Assembly (NCBI GenBank): GCA_964593795.1
Contig: CAZQJC010000040.1
Location: forward strand, 30,472-94,471
DNA length: 64,000 nt
From: JAHFDS01 sp964593795
GTDB taxonomy: Bacteria > Myxococcota_A > Polyangia > JAHFDS01
Direction of reading: 5' to 3'
Positions 26,672 through 35,041 of this stretch are shown one piece after another. The position numbers and the translations under genes were made by a program. Below the pieces are notes generated by a model. It was not told the origin of the DNA and did no database searches. It saw only the letters and a program-made list of their open reading frames with translations. The number at the start of each line of letters is the position of its first letter. Position 1 is the first letter of the stretch.

Positions 26672-27651
26672 GCAGCGAGGGCGTGCTACGGGCGCTGTGG
26701 GGCGCTCGCGCGTCGCGCCTCGGTCTCGTGCTGATCGCGCTGCAGGTCGTCGTCGCGCTGGGCGCGGACCTGCTCGCGTCCGACCTGCCCCTCGTCGCGC
26801 GCGTGGGCGGCCGCGTGCACGTCGCGCCGTGCCTGGTGCGGCCGGACGCGCTCGCAGGGCTCGATCGCGAGGGCGTCGAGGCCAGTCTCGGCCCGGCCGA
26901 CTGGATGATCGCGACGCCCGTCGGCCACGGACCCACCGGGGGGCGAGCCGCCAGCGCGGTGCTGCTCGACGCCCCGAGCCGAGGGCACGTCCTCGGCACC
27001 GACGCCGCCGGCCGGGACGTGCTCGCGCGGCTCGTGCACGGCACGCGCGCCGCCCTGTGGGTGGGGATCCTCGGCGTGTCGCTCGCCGTGCTCGTCGGGC
27101 TCCTCGTGGGCCTGCCGAGCGGCTTCCTCGGCGGGCCCCTCGACGCCACGCTCGGGGTCGTCACCGAGGCGACGGTCGCGTTCCCGCCGCTCCTCGGCGT
27201 GCTCGTGCTGCAGGCAGTGCTCGACCGGCCGTCGCTCGGCACCGTCGTGCTCCTCATCGGCGCCCTCGGCTGGACCGACCTCGCGCGCCTCTGCCGGATC
27301 GAGGCGCGCCGGCTGCGGCAGGCGCCGTTCGTCCGCGCGGCGCACGCGCTCGGCGCGGGCCCCGTGCGGATCCTGCTCGTCCACGTGCTGCCGCACGCGC
27401 TGCCGCCCGTGCTCGTGGCCGCGTGTCTGGGCATCGGCCGCGTGCTCCTGCTCGAGAGCGCGCTCGAGTTCCTGGGCTTCGGCGCGCCGCCGCCGACCCC
27501 GACCTGGGGCGAGCTCCTGCGGCAGGCGCACGAGCACGGTCTGCGCTGGTGGCTGGCCCTCCCGCCGGGTTTGGCGATCTTCGCCAGCGTGACGGCGTAT
27601 AATCTCGTCGGAGAAGGTCTTCGGACCTCGCTCCGGCTAGGCAAGAGATGA
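26668..27651 (+). CDS. ABC transporter permease, DppC/OppC type
   Basis: A 327-residue permease partner. Hallmarks are GHVLGTDAAGRDVLARLVHG after the first membrane segment and large periplasmic loop, the loop FVRAAHALGAGPVRILLVHV, and LEFLGFGAPPPTPTWGELL near the C-terminus. The start is TTG 26668, overlapping the upstream stop as TTGA; GTG 26683 is the alternative. The last codons overlap the response regulator start as ATGA. It probably forms a heterodimeric channel with the preceding permease. Confidence 0.87.
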   Translation: MSSEGVLRALWGARASRLGLVLIALQVVVALGADLLASDLPLVARVGGRVHVAPCLVRPDALAGLDREGVEASLGPADWMIATPVGHGPTGGRAASAVLLDAPSRGHVLGTDAAGRDVLARLVHGTRAALWVGILGVSLAVLVGLLVGLPSGFLGGPLDATLGVVTEATVAFPPLLGVLVLQAVLDRPSLGTVVLLIGALGWTDLARLCRIEARRLRQAPFVRAAHALGAGPVRILLVHVLPHALPPVLVAACLGIGRVLLLESALEFLGFGAPPPTPTWGELLRQAHEHGLRWWLALPPGLAIFASVTAYNLVGEGLRTSLRLGKR

Positions 27652-28052
27652 CGGCAACGGACAAGAAGGCTCGGGCGCGCATCCTGGTGGTGGATGACAG
27701 CGCGATCGTGCTCGCCGTGTGCCGGGAGCGCCTCGAGGAGGCCGGCTACGAGGTGAGCGTGCGCGAATCCGCGCTCGGCACCTCGGCGATGGTCATGCGT
27801 GATCGGCCAGACGCGGTGCTCATGGACGTCGACCTACCGGGCCTGTCGGGCGACCAGATCGCGTCGCTCATCCGGAAGAACGACGCGGGCGAGGGCACGC
27901 CGATCATCATCCTGCACTCGAGCCTGACGGCGCAGGTGCTCTCCCGCCTCGCCGAGCAGTGCGGCGCGGCGGGCTACATCCAGAAGACGGACGACGACGC
28001 CCTCTTCATCTCGCAGTTCAACCAGATCTTCGTGCGCGCCAGGGGCAAGTAG
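27648..28052 (+). CDS. Single-domain response regulator
   Basis: A 134-residue CheY-like receiver with no output domain. Acidic pocket DD at residues 16-17, phosphoacceptor Asp in MDVDLPG at about residue 61, the conserved Ser/Thr region HSS near 90 and Lys in IQKTDDD near 112. Start overlaps the permease stop by four bases. The partner kinase is not in the window. The coupling with transport genes may be coincidental operon packing. Confidence 0.87.
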   Translation: MTATDKKARARILVVDDSAIVLAVCRERLEEAGYEVSVRESALGTSAMVMRDRPDAVLMDVDLPGLSGDQIASLIRKNDAGEGTPIIILHSSLTAQVLSRLAEQCGAAGYIQKTDDDALFISQFNQIFVRARGK

Positions 28053-28068
28053 CCTGTAGCCTTCACCC

Positions 28069-29142
28069 ATGGCTGCCCCGCGCCGCGGCGCTCCCGCGTC
28101 CGCTCCCTTCACGACCCCCACGCCCGAGACCCTCGGCCTCGTCTACTGCCTGGTCGGCGAGAGCCGGCTCGAGGTGGACCGCGCGCTCGCGGCGATCAAG
28201 GCGGCCACGCACCCGGACGGAGGGGCTGACCTGGCGACCGACGCGTTCGACGCGCAGTCTCCCGGTGACAAGGCCGAGCTCGCGGCGCGCATCGTCTCGG
28301 CGGCCAACACGATGCCCTTTCTGGCCAGGCGGCGGCTCGTCCTCGTGCGCGGCGTGGAACTGCTCGACGGGGCTGCGGCCGAGACGCTCCTCGGCTACCT
28401 CGACTCGCCCTCGCCGAGCACGTGCATGGTGCTGCTCGGCGACAAGGCGGACGGGCGGCTCAAGCTGTTCGCGCGCCTCAAGAAGGACGGCCTGCTCTTC
28501 TCGTTCGATCCGCCCAGGGACGACAGCTCGGCGCGGGCGCTCCTCGAGCGCGAGGCGCAGGCGCGCGGCGTGCGCTTCGAGCCGCGGGCGCTGACGGCCT
28601 TCCTCGAGGTCGTGCCGCTCGACGCCGGCGAGATCACGAACGCGGTCGAGCAGCTCTCGCTCTACGTCGGCGCGCAGGGTGGCGGCTCGGTGGTCAACGA
28701 GGACGCCGTGCGGGCGGTCCTCGTGGCGCGGCGCGAGCACTCCATCTTCGAGCTCACCGATGCGATCGGTCAGGGCTCGGTGGAGCGGGCGCTGCGCCTC
28801 TTGCGCTCGCTGCCGCCCGAGGACGCGGCGCCGGTCAAGGTGTGCACGATGCTCGGGCGGACGGTGCGGCAGCTCATGGCCGCCAAGACGCTGCCGCCGC
28901 GGGCCAACAAGTTCGACGCCGCCCAGACGCTCGGCGTGCCGCCGTTCGTCGCGGAGAAGCTGCTCGGGCAGGCCGCGGGGTTCACCGCGGACGGCCTCGA
29001 CCGGGCGCTCTTGCTGGTGGCGGAGACGGATCGACTCCTCAAGTCGTCGCGCAACGACGACGACCAGCTGGTCGACAGGATGGTGCTCGGGATGTGCGCG
29101 CTACGCGCGCGGGCGGCTACTTCTTCGCCGTCGCGGCGTTGA
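28069..29142 (+). CDS. holA: DNA polymerase III delta subunit
   Basis: A 357-residue clamp-loader subunit of the HolA family. The N-terminal RecA-like domain (about 20-150) lacks Walker ATP-binding residues, as expected; it includes FLARRRLVLVRGVELLDG. The middle helical domain contains VEQLSLYVG, and EHSIFELTDAIGQGSVERAL is typical of HolA. It opens the beta clamp as part of the gamma complex. It begins 16 bases after the response regulator stop and its last 26 bases overlap rpsT in opposite orientation. Confidence 0.92.
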   Translation: MAAPRRGAPASAPFTTPTPETLGLVYCLVGESRLEVDRALAAIKAATHPDGGADLATDAFDAQSPGDKAELAARIVSAANTMPFLARRRLVLVRGVELLDGAAAETLLGYLDSPSPSTCMVLLGDKADGRLKLFARLKKDGLLFSFDPPRDDSSARALLEREAQARGVRFEPRALTAFLEVVPLDAGEITNAVEQLSLYVGAQGGGSVVNEDAVRAVLVARREHSIFELTDAIGQGSVERALRLLRSLPPEDAAPVKVCTMLGRTVRQLMAAKTLPPRANKFDAAQTLGVPPFVAEKLLGQAAGFTADGLDRALLLVAETDRLLKSSRNDDDQLVDRMVLGMCALRARAATSSPSRR

Positions 29143-29386
29143 GCGCCCGCTGCAGGCGCGAAACGCGGCGAGACGCCGTCTTCTTCTTGATGAGGCCCTT
29201 CTGGGCGGCCTTGTCGAGCGCCTCGATGGCCTGCTTGATGTCCGGCGTCGCCGTCGCGGGCGCCGAGGCGAGCTTGGCGCGCGCGTCCTTGATCTTGCTG
29301 CGCATCGTGGACTTCTGCGTGACGTTGGAGACACGCACCTTGAGGCGCTGACGATTCCGCTTCTCTGCCGACTTCACGTTGGCCAC
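29117..29386 (-). CDS. rpsT: 30S ribosomal protein S20
   Basis: An 89-residue Lys/Arg-rich protein of normal S20 length, with MANVKSAEKRNRQRLKVRVS at the start and the KKGLIKKKTASRRVSRL helix near the C-terminus. It binds 16S rRNA early in small-subunit assembly. A GAGGACCGAGCAGTGG stretch precedes the ATG. Its 3' end overlaps holA tail to tail by 26 bases. The holA-rpsT pairing is common in bacteria. Confidence 0.96.
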   Translation of the reverse strand: MANVKSAEKRNRQRLKVRVSNVTQKSTMRSKIKDARAKLASAPATATPDIKQAIEALDKAAQKGLIKKKTASRRVSRLQRALNAATAKK

Positions 29387-29468
29387 TGCTCGGTCCTCCG
29401 GTAAGAGCCCCGCGTTCTACGCCCCGGGCCAGCGGAAGTCAAGCGAGCTGGCCGCCGCCCGCCCCCCG

Positions 29469-31190
29469 TCACTCGGCGGGGGCGACGCCGCCCATGATCC
29501 CGCCGCCCTTGCTGCCGATCGCGTACTCGAGCGACACGAGGGTCGCGATCTCGTGCCCGTCCTTGCCGAGCCCGGAGCCGGCGACGTACTGGGGCCAGAT
29601 CGAGATGACCGCCCGTTCGAGGTTGAGCGACAGCTTGTAGCCGAAGGCGCCGCCGACGTGCGGCAGGAGCAGGGTCGCGGTCAGCCGGTGGTCGAGCAGG
29701 CCCGCGCTCGTGTAGCCGAGCTGCAGCGAGCCGCCGACGCCCACCTCGAGGCTCGAGCGGCCGCAGCGGCTCGTGCCGCCGACGAGCAGGTGCGCGCGCA
29801 GCCGGGCCAGGGCGTCCGAGCGCAGGGTCTGGAGGCCGAAGTAGTCCGTGTCGAGGATGGCGCCGCCGCCGTGCGCCACGCAGTCCGGCCCGAGGTGGAC
29901 CTCGGCCCCGTAGTAGGCGCCGAGCTGCAAGGCGGTGTGCGCGCGCAGGAACACGGCCTCGAGGGACGACAGCGTCCAGCGCGGCTCGACCCCGAGGGCG
30001 ACCGGCGCGACGAGGTGCCCCTCGCGGCGCACCCACACGGCGGTCGGGAGCTCGTCCTCGGCCGACGGCGAGCACACTCGCAGCTCGCCCATCACGTAGG
30101 CGTGGAGCACGTCGAGCACGGACGACGTGGCGGCGTCGAGCAGGTGGGCCCGGTGCTCCTGTGCCTCCGGCGTGCGCAGCAGGCCATCGCCGACCGCGCG
30201 CCACGTGTCGCCGCGGCGGTTGACGACCCAGCGCCCGCGCGCGTTCCACACGTCGTGGAAGGCGGCCGACGCGGTCACGCTCGACGCCACGCGGTTGAAG
30301 GCCATGTGCCCCGACGCGAACGCGTCGTGCAGGTAGTGGTCGGCGAACGCGTTGACGAGGAGCGCGCGCCGGATGGCCGTCTCGCTGGCGGGCTCCGAGG
30401 CCCGCGCGGCGGCGAGCGCGATCGCGAGCGCGTCGGCGTGGTAGCGGCGGAAGCCGCGCAGGACGTACGGGTGGAAGTGCTCGTAGTTCACGCGCGCGAG
30501 CAGCGAGTACTCCGAGAGGCTCGCCGCGGACGCCTCGCCGGCCGGGCCCATGAGCTCGTCGGGCGACGCGACATGGTCGCCCGCGAGCGCCGCCGCCTGG
30601 GCGTAGAAGTGGGCGCGCTCGGCCCAGTGCGCGGTCCGCTCGAGCGCGTGGAGCCTTCGGACCTCGCCTGTGATCGCGTCGGCGCGCTCACCGAGCAGCG
30701 CCAGGGCGTCGAGCGCGTCGAGCGCGTCCTGGAGCGGCCACGCGCCGTCGGGGGCGAGGCCTCGCGCGGCGAGCCACGTCTGTGCGGACCGGCCCGTCCG
30801 CTCCGCCTCGACGATCGCGCGCGCCGCTGCGGAGAGCGTCGCAGCGTCGGTCCCGCCGAGGCGCTGCTGCGCGTCGATCACCCGGACGGCGGCGCGGTAG
30901 CGAACGTCCGTGCGCAGCCTCCGGGTGCGGACGAGGCGAGCCGAGGCCTCGACCTCCTCCGGCCGCCCGCAGACCGCGCGGAAGCGCACGCGGCGGGCGA
31001 ACGTGTCGAGCGCGCCCGCCGTCCACGAGAGCCGCGCGCAGGCCTCGCGGTAGGTCTCGTACCCGATGGCCTCGTGCTCGTCGAAGTCGTAGGCGTGCGC
31101 GCTCGGGGCCGCGCCCAGGCTCGCCGCGAGGAGGGCGAGGGCCGCACCGAGGGCCCGCCGGGTCAGCCGCTGCGCTTGACGTCGTTCCAC
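29469..31190 (-). CDS. Secreted zinc-dependent phospholipase C-like protein
   Basis: A 573-residue exported protein with a signal peptide (ALGAALALLAASLGAAPSAHA) ending before YDFDEHEAIG. His/Asp residues of a zinc site appear as DEHEAIG near the N-terminus and ALLVNAFADHYLHDAFASGH near the middle, the pattern of the phospholipase C/P1 nuclease family. The C-terminal 150 residues are beta-rich and may be an outer-membrane or lipid-binding part. The start is GTG 31190, overlapping mazG by 28 bases; the frame continues far upstream through mazG but without signal. Substrate (phospholipid or nucleic acid) is not certain. Confidence 0.78.
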   Translation of the reverse strand: MERRQAQRLTRRALGAALALLAASLGAAPSAHAYDFDEHEAIGYETYREACARLSWTAGALDTFARRVRFRAVCGRPEEVEASARLVRTRRLRTDVRYRAAVRVIDAQQRLGGTDAATLSAAARAIVEAERTGRSAQTWLAARGLAPDGAWPLQDALDALDALALLGERADAITGEVRRLHALERTAHWAERAHFYAQAAALAGDHVASPDELMGPAGEASAASLSEYSLLARVNYEHFHPYVLRGFRRYHADALAIALAAARASEPASETAIRRALLVNAFADHYLHDAFASGHMAFNRVASSVTASAAFHDVWNARGRWVVNRRGDTWRAVGDGLLRTPEAQEHRAHLLDAATSSVLDVLHAYVMGELRVCSPSAEDELPTAVWVRREGHLVAPVALGVEPRWTLSSLEAVFLRAHTALQLGAYYGAEVHLGPDCVAHGGGAILDTDYFGLQTLRSDALARLRAHLLVGGTSRCGRSSLEVGVGGSLQLGYTSAGLLDHRLTATLLLPHVGGAFGYKLSLNLERAVISIWPQYVAGSGLGKDGHEIATLVSLEYAIGSKGGGIMGGVAPAE

Positions 31191-31975
31191 GCGGCGTCCA
31201 TCTCGGCGAGCGTCGCCTGCCCGACCGGGCGGTCGGTCGCCTCGAGTCGCGTCTCGACCGCGCGGAAACGGCGCTCGAACTTGCGGGTCGCGCCGCGCAG
31301 CGCGTCCTCCGGGTCGAGGTCGAGCTTGCGCGCGAGGTTGACCGTCGCGAACAGCAGATCCCCGAGCTCGTCCTTGATGTGTGCCCGGTCGCCGCCCGCG
31401 AGCGCGGCGTCGAGCTCGGCGAGCTCCTCGCGCACCTTGTCGCGCGGGCCGGCGGTGTCGGGCCAGTCGAACCCGACGCGGCTCGCCTTCTCGGTCAGGC
31501 GCCACGCGACGAGCAGCGCAGGTGCGCTCTTCGGCACGCCGTCGAGCGCGCTCGGCGACGTCGCGCCCTTCTTGCGACGTTCGGCGGCCTTTTGCTGCAC
31601 CCACTGCGCGTGCACGGCCTCGAGGTCGCCACGCAGGGCCTCCGCCTCGGGCCCCTGCCCGAACACGTGCGGGTGGCGCCGGTACATCTTGTCGCAGATT
31701 GCGCCGACGACGTCGTCGATGCCGAAGCCGCCGGCCTCGCGCGCGCGCAGCGCCGACTGGAACACGATCTGGAAGAGAAGGTCGCCGAGCTCCTCGCAGT
31801 GCTCGCGCGCGGCGCCGTCCATCGCCTCGAGGACCTCGTACGTCTCCTCGACGAGGAACGGCTTGAGGCTCTCGAGCGTCTGCGCGCGATCCCAGGGACA
31901 GCCGTCGGGCGCGAGGAGGCGCTCCATGAGCGCGCACAGCTCGGCGAGGCGCGCACCGGGGGCGGGGGCGATCAT
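31163..31975 (-). CDS. mazG: Nucleoside triphosphate pyrophosphohydrolase MazG
   Basis: A 270-residue all-alpha NTP pyrophosphohydrolase. N-terminal domain: CPWDRAQTLESLKPFLVEET, then EELGDLLFQIVFQ with the metal-binding EExxD pattern; a second copy appears as KVREELAELDAAL and ELGDLLFATVNLARKL. The double MazG domain and length fit the standard enzyme, which cleaves (d)NTPs to NMP and pyrophosphate and prevents misincorporation. The ATG at 31975 overlaps the glycosyltransferase stop by four bases. Confidence 0.95.
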   Translation of the reverse strand: MIAPAPGARLAELCALMERLLAPDGCPWDRAQTLESLKPFLVEETYEVLEAMDGAAREHCEELGDLLFQIVFQSALRAREAGGFGIDDVVGAICDKMYRRHPHVFGQGPEAEALRGDLEAVHAQWVQQKAAERRKKGATSPSALDGVPKSAPALLVAWRLTEKASRVGFDWPDTAGPRDKVREELAELDAALAGGDRAHIKDELGDLLFATVNLARKLDLDPEDALRGATRKFERRFRAVETRLEATDRPVGQATLAEMDAAWNDVKRSG

Positions 31976-33525
31976 CGCGGCAGCTTAGCAGGGGGCTCGG
32001 ACGCCTCGGGGATGCAGTCCGGGTGGAGCTTGTAGAGGATCGCCTGCCCTTCGGTGAGGACGGCCTGCAGGCACCGCGGGTGCGCCGACGCGGGATCGGC
32101 GACCGCCTTCGCGCCACCGTACGTCAGGTACGTGGGATCCCAGATGAGGAAGTGCACCTTGGCGCCCAGCATGGAGGGGATGGCTCGATCGGGACGGTCG
32201 GGGGGATAGCCGGGCCACACCCCGCGGTGGCCCGTCAGCAAGGTCATCAGGCGCGGCTCCGGCGCCATGATCGCGGCGTCCCGGGGCACCACGGGGGTGA
32301 GCCGCTCGAGCAGCCGTACGTAGTCGACGGCGTACACCGGCACGCGATCCTCCCCGCGGCGGATGCTCTCCGCGAACGGCAGGGTCGCGGGCACGGCCGA
32401 CAGCGCGACGACGCCCATCATCGCGGCTCCGAGGCGCCGGTCCTTCACGGCTCCCAGCGCGAAGGCGAGGCACGCGAGAAGGAAGGGCGCCAGCGGCACC
32501 CAGAACCGCTGCGTCAGAAACGGCCAGACCATGAAGAGGGCCGCGTACGCGAGCACGAACGCGGTGAGCGGCGTCGCGCGGAGCCGGACCGCGCGCAAGA
32601 GGCCGAGCCCCACCGCGGCCAGCGGCGGCCACGCGAGCCACGGCAGCTCGAGGAAGCCCTGCGCGCCGGCGGGCAGGAGGATCTGCGCCAGCATCAGCGG
32701 ATACACCGTCAGGTGACGATGCAGCCACTCGATCGCGCCCGAGGGCGCGTGCAGGGCGGGGCTCGCGACCGCGGGGGCGGCGCTGGCCGCCGCCGTCACG
32801 GCGGCGGTGATGTGCGTCGAGTGATCGATGGAGCGGCCCGTCAGGTGCTCGCGGAGCATCCAGAGCGCGACCGGTAGGAGACCCGCGGCCCCGAAGAGGA
32901 GCGCCCGGCGGAACGCCGGTCCGAGGGCGCGCGCCCGCACCCCGTCGAGCAGCCACGCCGCCGCGATCGCGGGAAAGAGGAGGATGCCGACCTTGCGCAG
33001 GTACCACGCGCCCGCGCAGAGGAGCCCCACGGCGACCGGGCGCGGCGTCTCGCGGCACGCGGTGGTCACGGCAGCGAGCGCGAGGAGCGCGAACACCGGC
33101 TCCGGCTGGATGCTGTGCGCCGAGAGCAGGAAGTGCGGCGACAGCGCGAGCGCCGCGGCGGCGAGGAGGGCGAGCGCGGGGCCCACGCGCGGGCGCAGGA
33201 GCGCCGGCAGGAGGGCGAGCGTCCCGAGCGAGGCGGCGATCCCCACGAGCTTGAGGGCGGCGTAGCTGCGCCCGAAGATCCACAGGATCGGCACGAGCAG
33301 CGCCGGGAAGCCGGGCGGGTAGTCGGTGTGCGGCGGGCCACCCGGGTAGTGCAGGTTCGAGAACCCCTTGCCCGCGGCGAGCGACTCCGCGAGCAGGACG
33401 TACTCCGCGCTGTCGCCGAACTCCTGGAGCAGCGAGCCGAGCGGGTAGCAGTAGAGGATGGCCGCGAGCCCGAGCAGGACCGCCGTGGCGGGGCGCAGCC
33501 AGGGTGGGCGCTCGGGGGGCGACAT
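31972..33525 (-). CDS. GT39-family membrane glycosyltransferase
   Basis: A 517-residue polytopic protein with about eleven hydrophobic segments. The first outer loop has GDSAEYVLLAESLAAGKGF followed by TDYPPGFPALL, the acidic and Pro motifs of the dolichyl/polyprenyl-phosphate mannosyltransferase-like family. The C-terminal region is soluble and extracytoplasmic. It overlaps mazG by ATGA. It resembles the gene at 19078 in fold but is not closely similar. Donor and acceptor unknown. Confidence 0.83.
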   Translation of the reverse strand: MSPPERPPWLRPATAVLLGLAAILYCYPLGSLLQEFGDSAEYVLLAESLAAGKGFSNLHYPGGPPHTDYPPGFPALLVPILWIFGRSYAALKLVGIAASLGTLALLPALLRPRVGPALALLAAAALALSPHFLLSAHSIQPEPVFALLALAAVTTACRETPRPVAVGLLCAGAWYLRKVGILLFPAIAAAWLLDGVRARALGPAFRRALLFGAAGLLPVALWMLREHLTGRSIDHSTHITAAVTAAASAAPAVASPALHAPSGAIEWLHRHLTVYPLMLAQILLPAGAQGFLELPWLAWPPLAAVGLGLLRAVRLRATPLTAFVLAYAALFMVWPFLTQRFWVPLAPFLLACLAFALGAVKDRRLGAAMMGVVALSAVPATLPFAESIRRGEDRVPVYAVDYVRLLERLTPVVPRDAAIMAPEPRLMTLLTGHRGVWPGYPPDRPDRAIPSMLGAKVHFLIWDPTYLTYGGAKAVADPASAHPRCLQAVLTEGQAILYKLHPDCIPEASEPPAKLPR

Positions 33526-33595
33526 TCGACGTCGCCGAGGCTAACCCGGGTCACCGCCGGTTGACAGGGCGGGTGGGGTGCGCTCCGCTGGCCGG

Positions 33596-34612
33596 GTGGA
33601 ACGCACCGAATCGAAGCTGGTCCTGTCCGACAACGGCCTCGCGCTCGCGCTGTTCGGCCAGGGCAACGAGCACCTCAAGCAGCTCGCCAAGGAGCTCTCC
33701 ATCGAGGTCCACGCGCGCGGCAACGAGGTGACGCTCGCCGGCGCCGCGGCCGAGGTCGCGCGCGGCCGCGCGCTGCTCGAGCAGTTCGCCGCGATGATCA
33801 AGCGGGGCACGCCGCTGTCGGTGCCCGACGTGTCGCGGGCGCTGGCGGTCCTGCGCGAGCGCCCCGACGCGGACCTGTCGCGCATCTTCGAGGACACGGT
33901 GATCATGGCCGCCCGCGCGCGCGGCATCGCCCCGAAGGGGATCGCGCAGAAGGCCTACATCGACGCGATCCGCGCGCACGACGTCGTCTTCGGCATCGGG
34001 CCTGCCGGCACGGGCAAGACGTATCTGGCGATGGCGATGGCGGTCAAGGCGCTGCTCGGCAAGCAGATCCAGCGCATCGTGCTGTGCCGCCCGGCCGTCG
34101 AGGCGGGCGAGAAGCTCGGCTTTCTGCCTGGCACGATGGAGGAGAAGGTCAACCCGTACCTGCGGCCGCTCTACGACGCGCTCCAGGACATGATGGACAT
34201 CGATCGCGCGCAGTCGCTCATCGATCGCGGCGTCATCGAGGTCGCGCCGCTCGCGTTCATGCGCGGGCGCACGCTCAACGGCTCGTTCTGCATCCTCGAC
34301 GAGGCGCAGAACACGACGAGCGAGCAGATGAAGATGTTCCTCACGCGCCTCGGCTACGACTCCAAGGCCGTCATCACGGGTGACGTCACGCAGATCGATC
34401 TGCCCGGCGGCGTGCGCTCGGGCCTCAAGGAGGCGCGCGAGATCCTGTCGGGCGTGCCCGGCATCTCCTTCTGCACGTTCTCGCAGATCGACGTCGTCCG
34501 GCACCCGCTCGTGCAGCGCATCATCGGCGCGTACGAGGCCGTCGACGCGCGCAAGGAAGCAGAGAAAGCGGCGCGGGAGAAGGCGTTCTCCGAGCTCGGG
34601 TCGAAGACCTAG
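33596..34612 (+). CDS. phoH: PhoH-family ATPase
   Basis: A 338-residue PhoH protein. N-terminal KH-like region about 5-75, then the RecA-like ATPase with Walker A GPAGTGKTYLAMAMAV at about 139-154, the LCRPAVEAGEKLGFLPG signature and Walker B FCILDEAQN. Family members bind RNA and are linked to rRNA maturation (YbeZ) or phosphate stress. GTG 33596 is preferred because VERTESKLVLSDNGLALALF aligns with the usual N-terminus; GTG 33578 is the alternative. A TTGACA at 33561 precedes the gene without a clear -10. Divergent from the GT39 gene. Confidence 0.93.
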   Translation: MERTESKLVLSDNGLALALFGQGNEHLKQLAKELSIEVHARGNEVTLAGAAAEVARGRALLEQFAAMIKRGTPLSVPDVSRALAVLRERPDADLSRIFEDTVIMAARARGIAPKGIAQKAYIDAIRAHDVVFGIGPAGTGKTYLAMAMAVKALLGKQIQRIVLCRPAVEAGEKLGFLPGTMEEKVNPYLRPLYDALQDMMDIDRAQSLIDRGVIEVAPLAFMRGRTLNGSFCILDEAQNTTSEQMKMFLTRLGYDSKAVITGDVTQIDLPGGVRSGLKEAREILSGVPGISFCTFSQIDVVRHPLVQRIIGAYEAVDARKEAEKAAREKAFSELGSKT

Positions 34613-34621
34613 GCGGACAGA

Positions 34622-34984
34622 GGCGTGAACAAGGAATAGATCAGTAGAACAACAAGTAACTAGGAGCGCGGAATGCCGGGCGGCAGGATTGCGGGGTCGG
34701 CACTTGGGCTCCTCCTGATCGTGGCGGGTGGTGCGGCAGGTGGCGCGCCGGCGGCGGGCGCGAACGAAGAGGCTGCCCTGCTGTGGGAGCAGCCCGGTTG
34801 GATCGTCGTCGCGGCTGCGCCCGAGCGTGGGCTGATCTTCGACGCGAAGGCGCACCCACGGCTTCCGGGACGACCAGCATCTGATCCGCGCCTACCGGCT
34901 ACATGGGCCCCGCTGAGGACACCCGTCCGAGTTCCGTGTTCCTTGTTGCGTGTTGCCCCTGTTGATCTATTCCTTGTTCACGCC
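34622..34984. repeat. Element bounded by a perfect 22-bp inverted repeat
   Basis: The 22-base sequence at 34622-34643 recurs exactly, inverted, at 34963-34984. Inside each arm a further 25-30 bases pair imperfectly (words such as CAACAAG, AAGGAAC and GCGCGGAAT on the left, CACGGAAC on the right). The arms begin 10 bases after the phoH stop and 8 bases after the tandem DsbA stop. The roughly 320-base interior holds a small reading frame. The word set resembles the element at 24793-24929. Confidence 0.6.
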
Positions 34985-35041
34985 GCTGCTTCTCAGCGCT
35001 CCGCGTCCCGCGTCTTGCCGTCCTTGACCAGCGCCTCGTAG
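34673..35041 (+). CDS. Possible small secreted protein inside an inverted-repeat element
   Basis: A 122-codon frame. The first about 30 residues look like a signal peptide (IAGSALGLLLIVAGGAAGG, then an Ala-rich cleavage region), and the next about 40 residues (EEAALLWEQPGWIVVAA onward) have normal protein texture. The final third runs through the right arm of the inverted repeat and into the antisense of the DsbA gene, so it is unlikely to be genuine. It may be a truncated gene captured by the element or a chance frame. No ribosome site stands out beyond CTAGGAGCG upstream of the ATG. Confidence 0.35.
   Translation: MPGGRIAGSALGLLLIVAGGAAGGAPAAGANEEAALLWEQPGWIVVAAAPERGLIFDAKAHPRLPGRPASDPRLPATWAPLRTPVRVPCSLLRVAPVDLFLVHAAASQRSASRVLPSLTSAS

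Noticed and set aside
29469..32117. One continuous 882-codon frame covering the phospholipase-like gene and beyond.
   Set aside because: The part upstream of 31190 runs through mazG in another frame and has no signal; a signal peptide begins right after GTG 31190.
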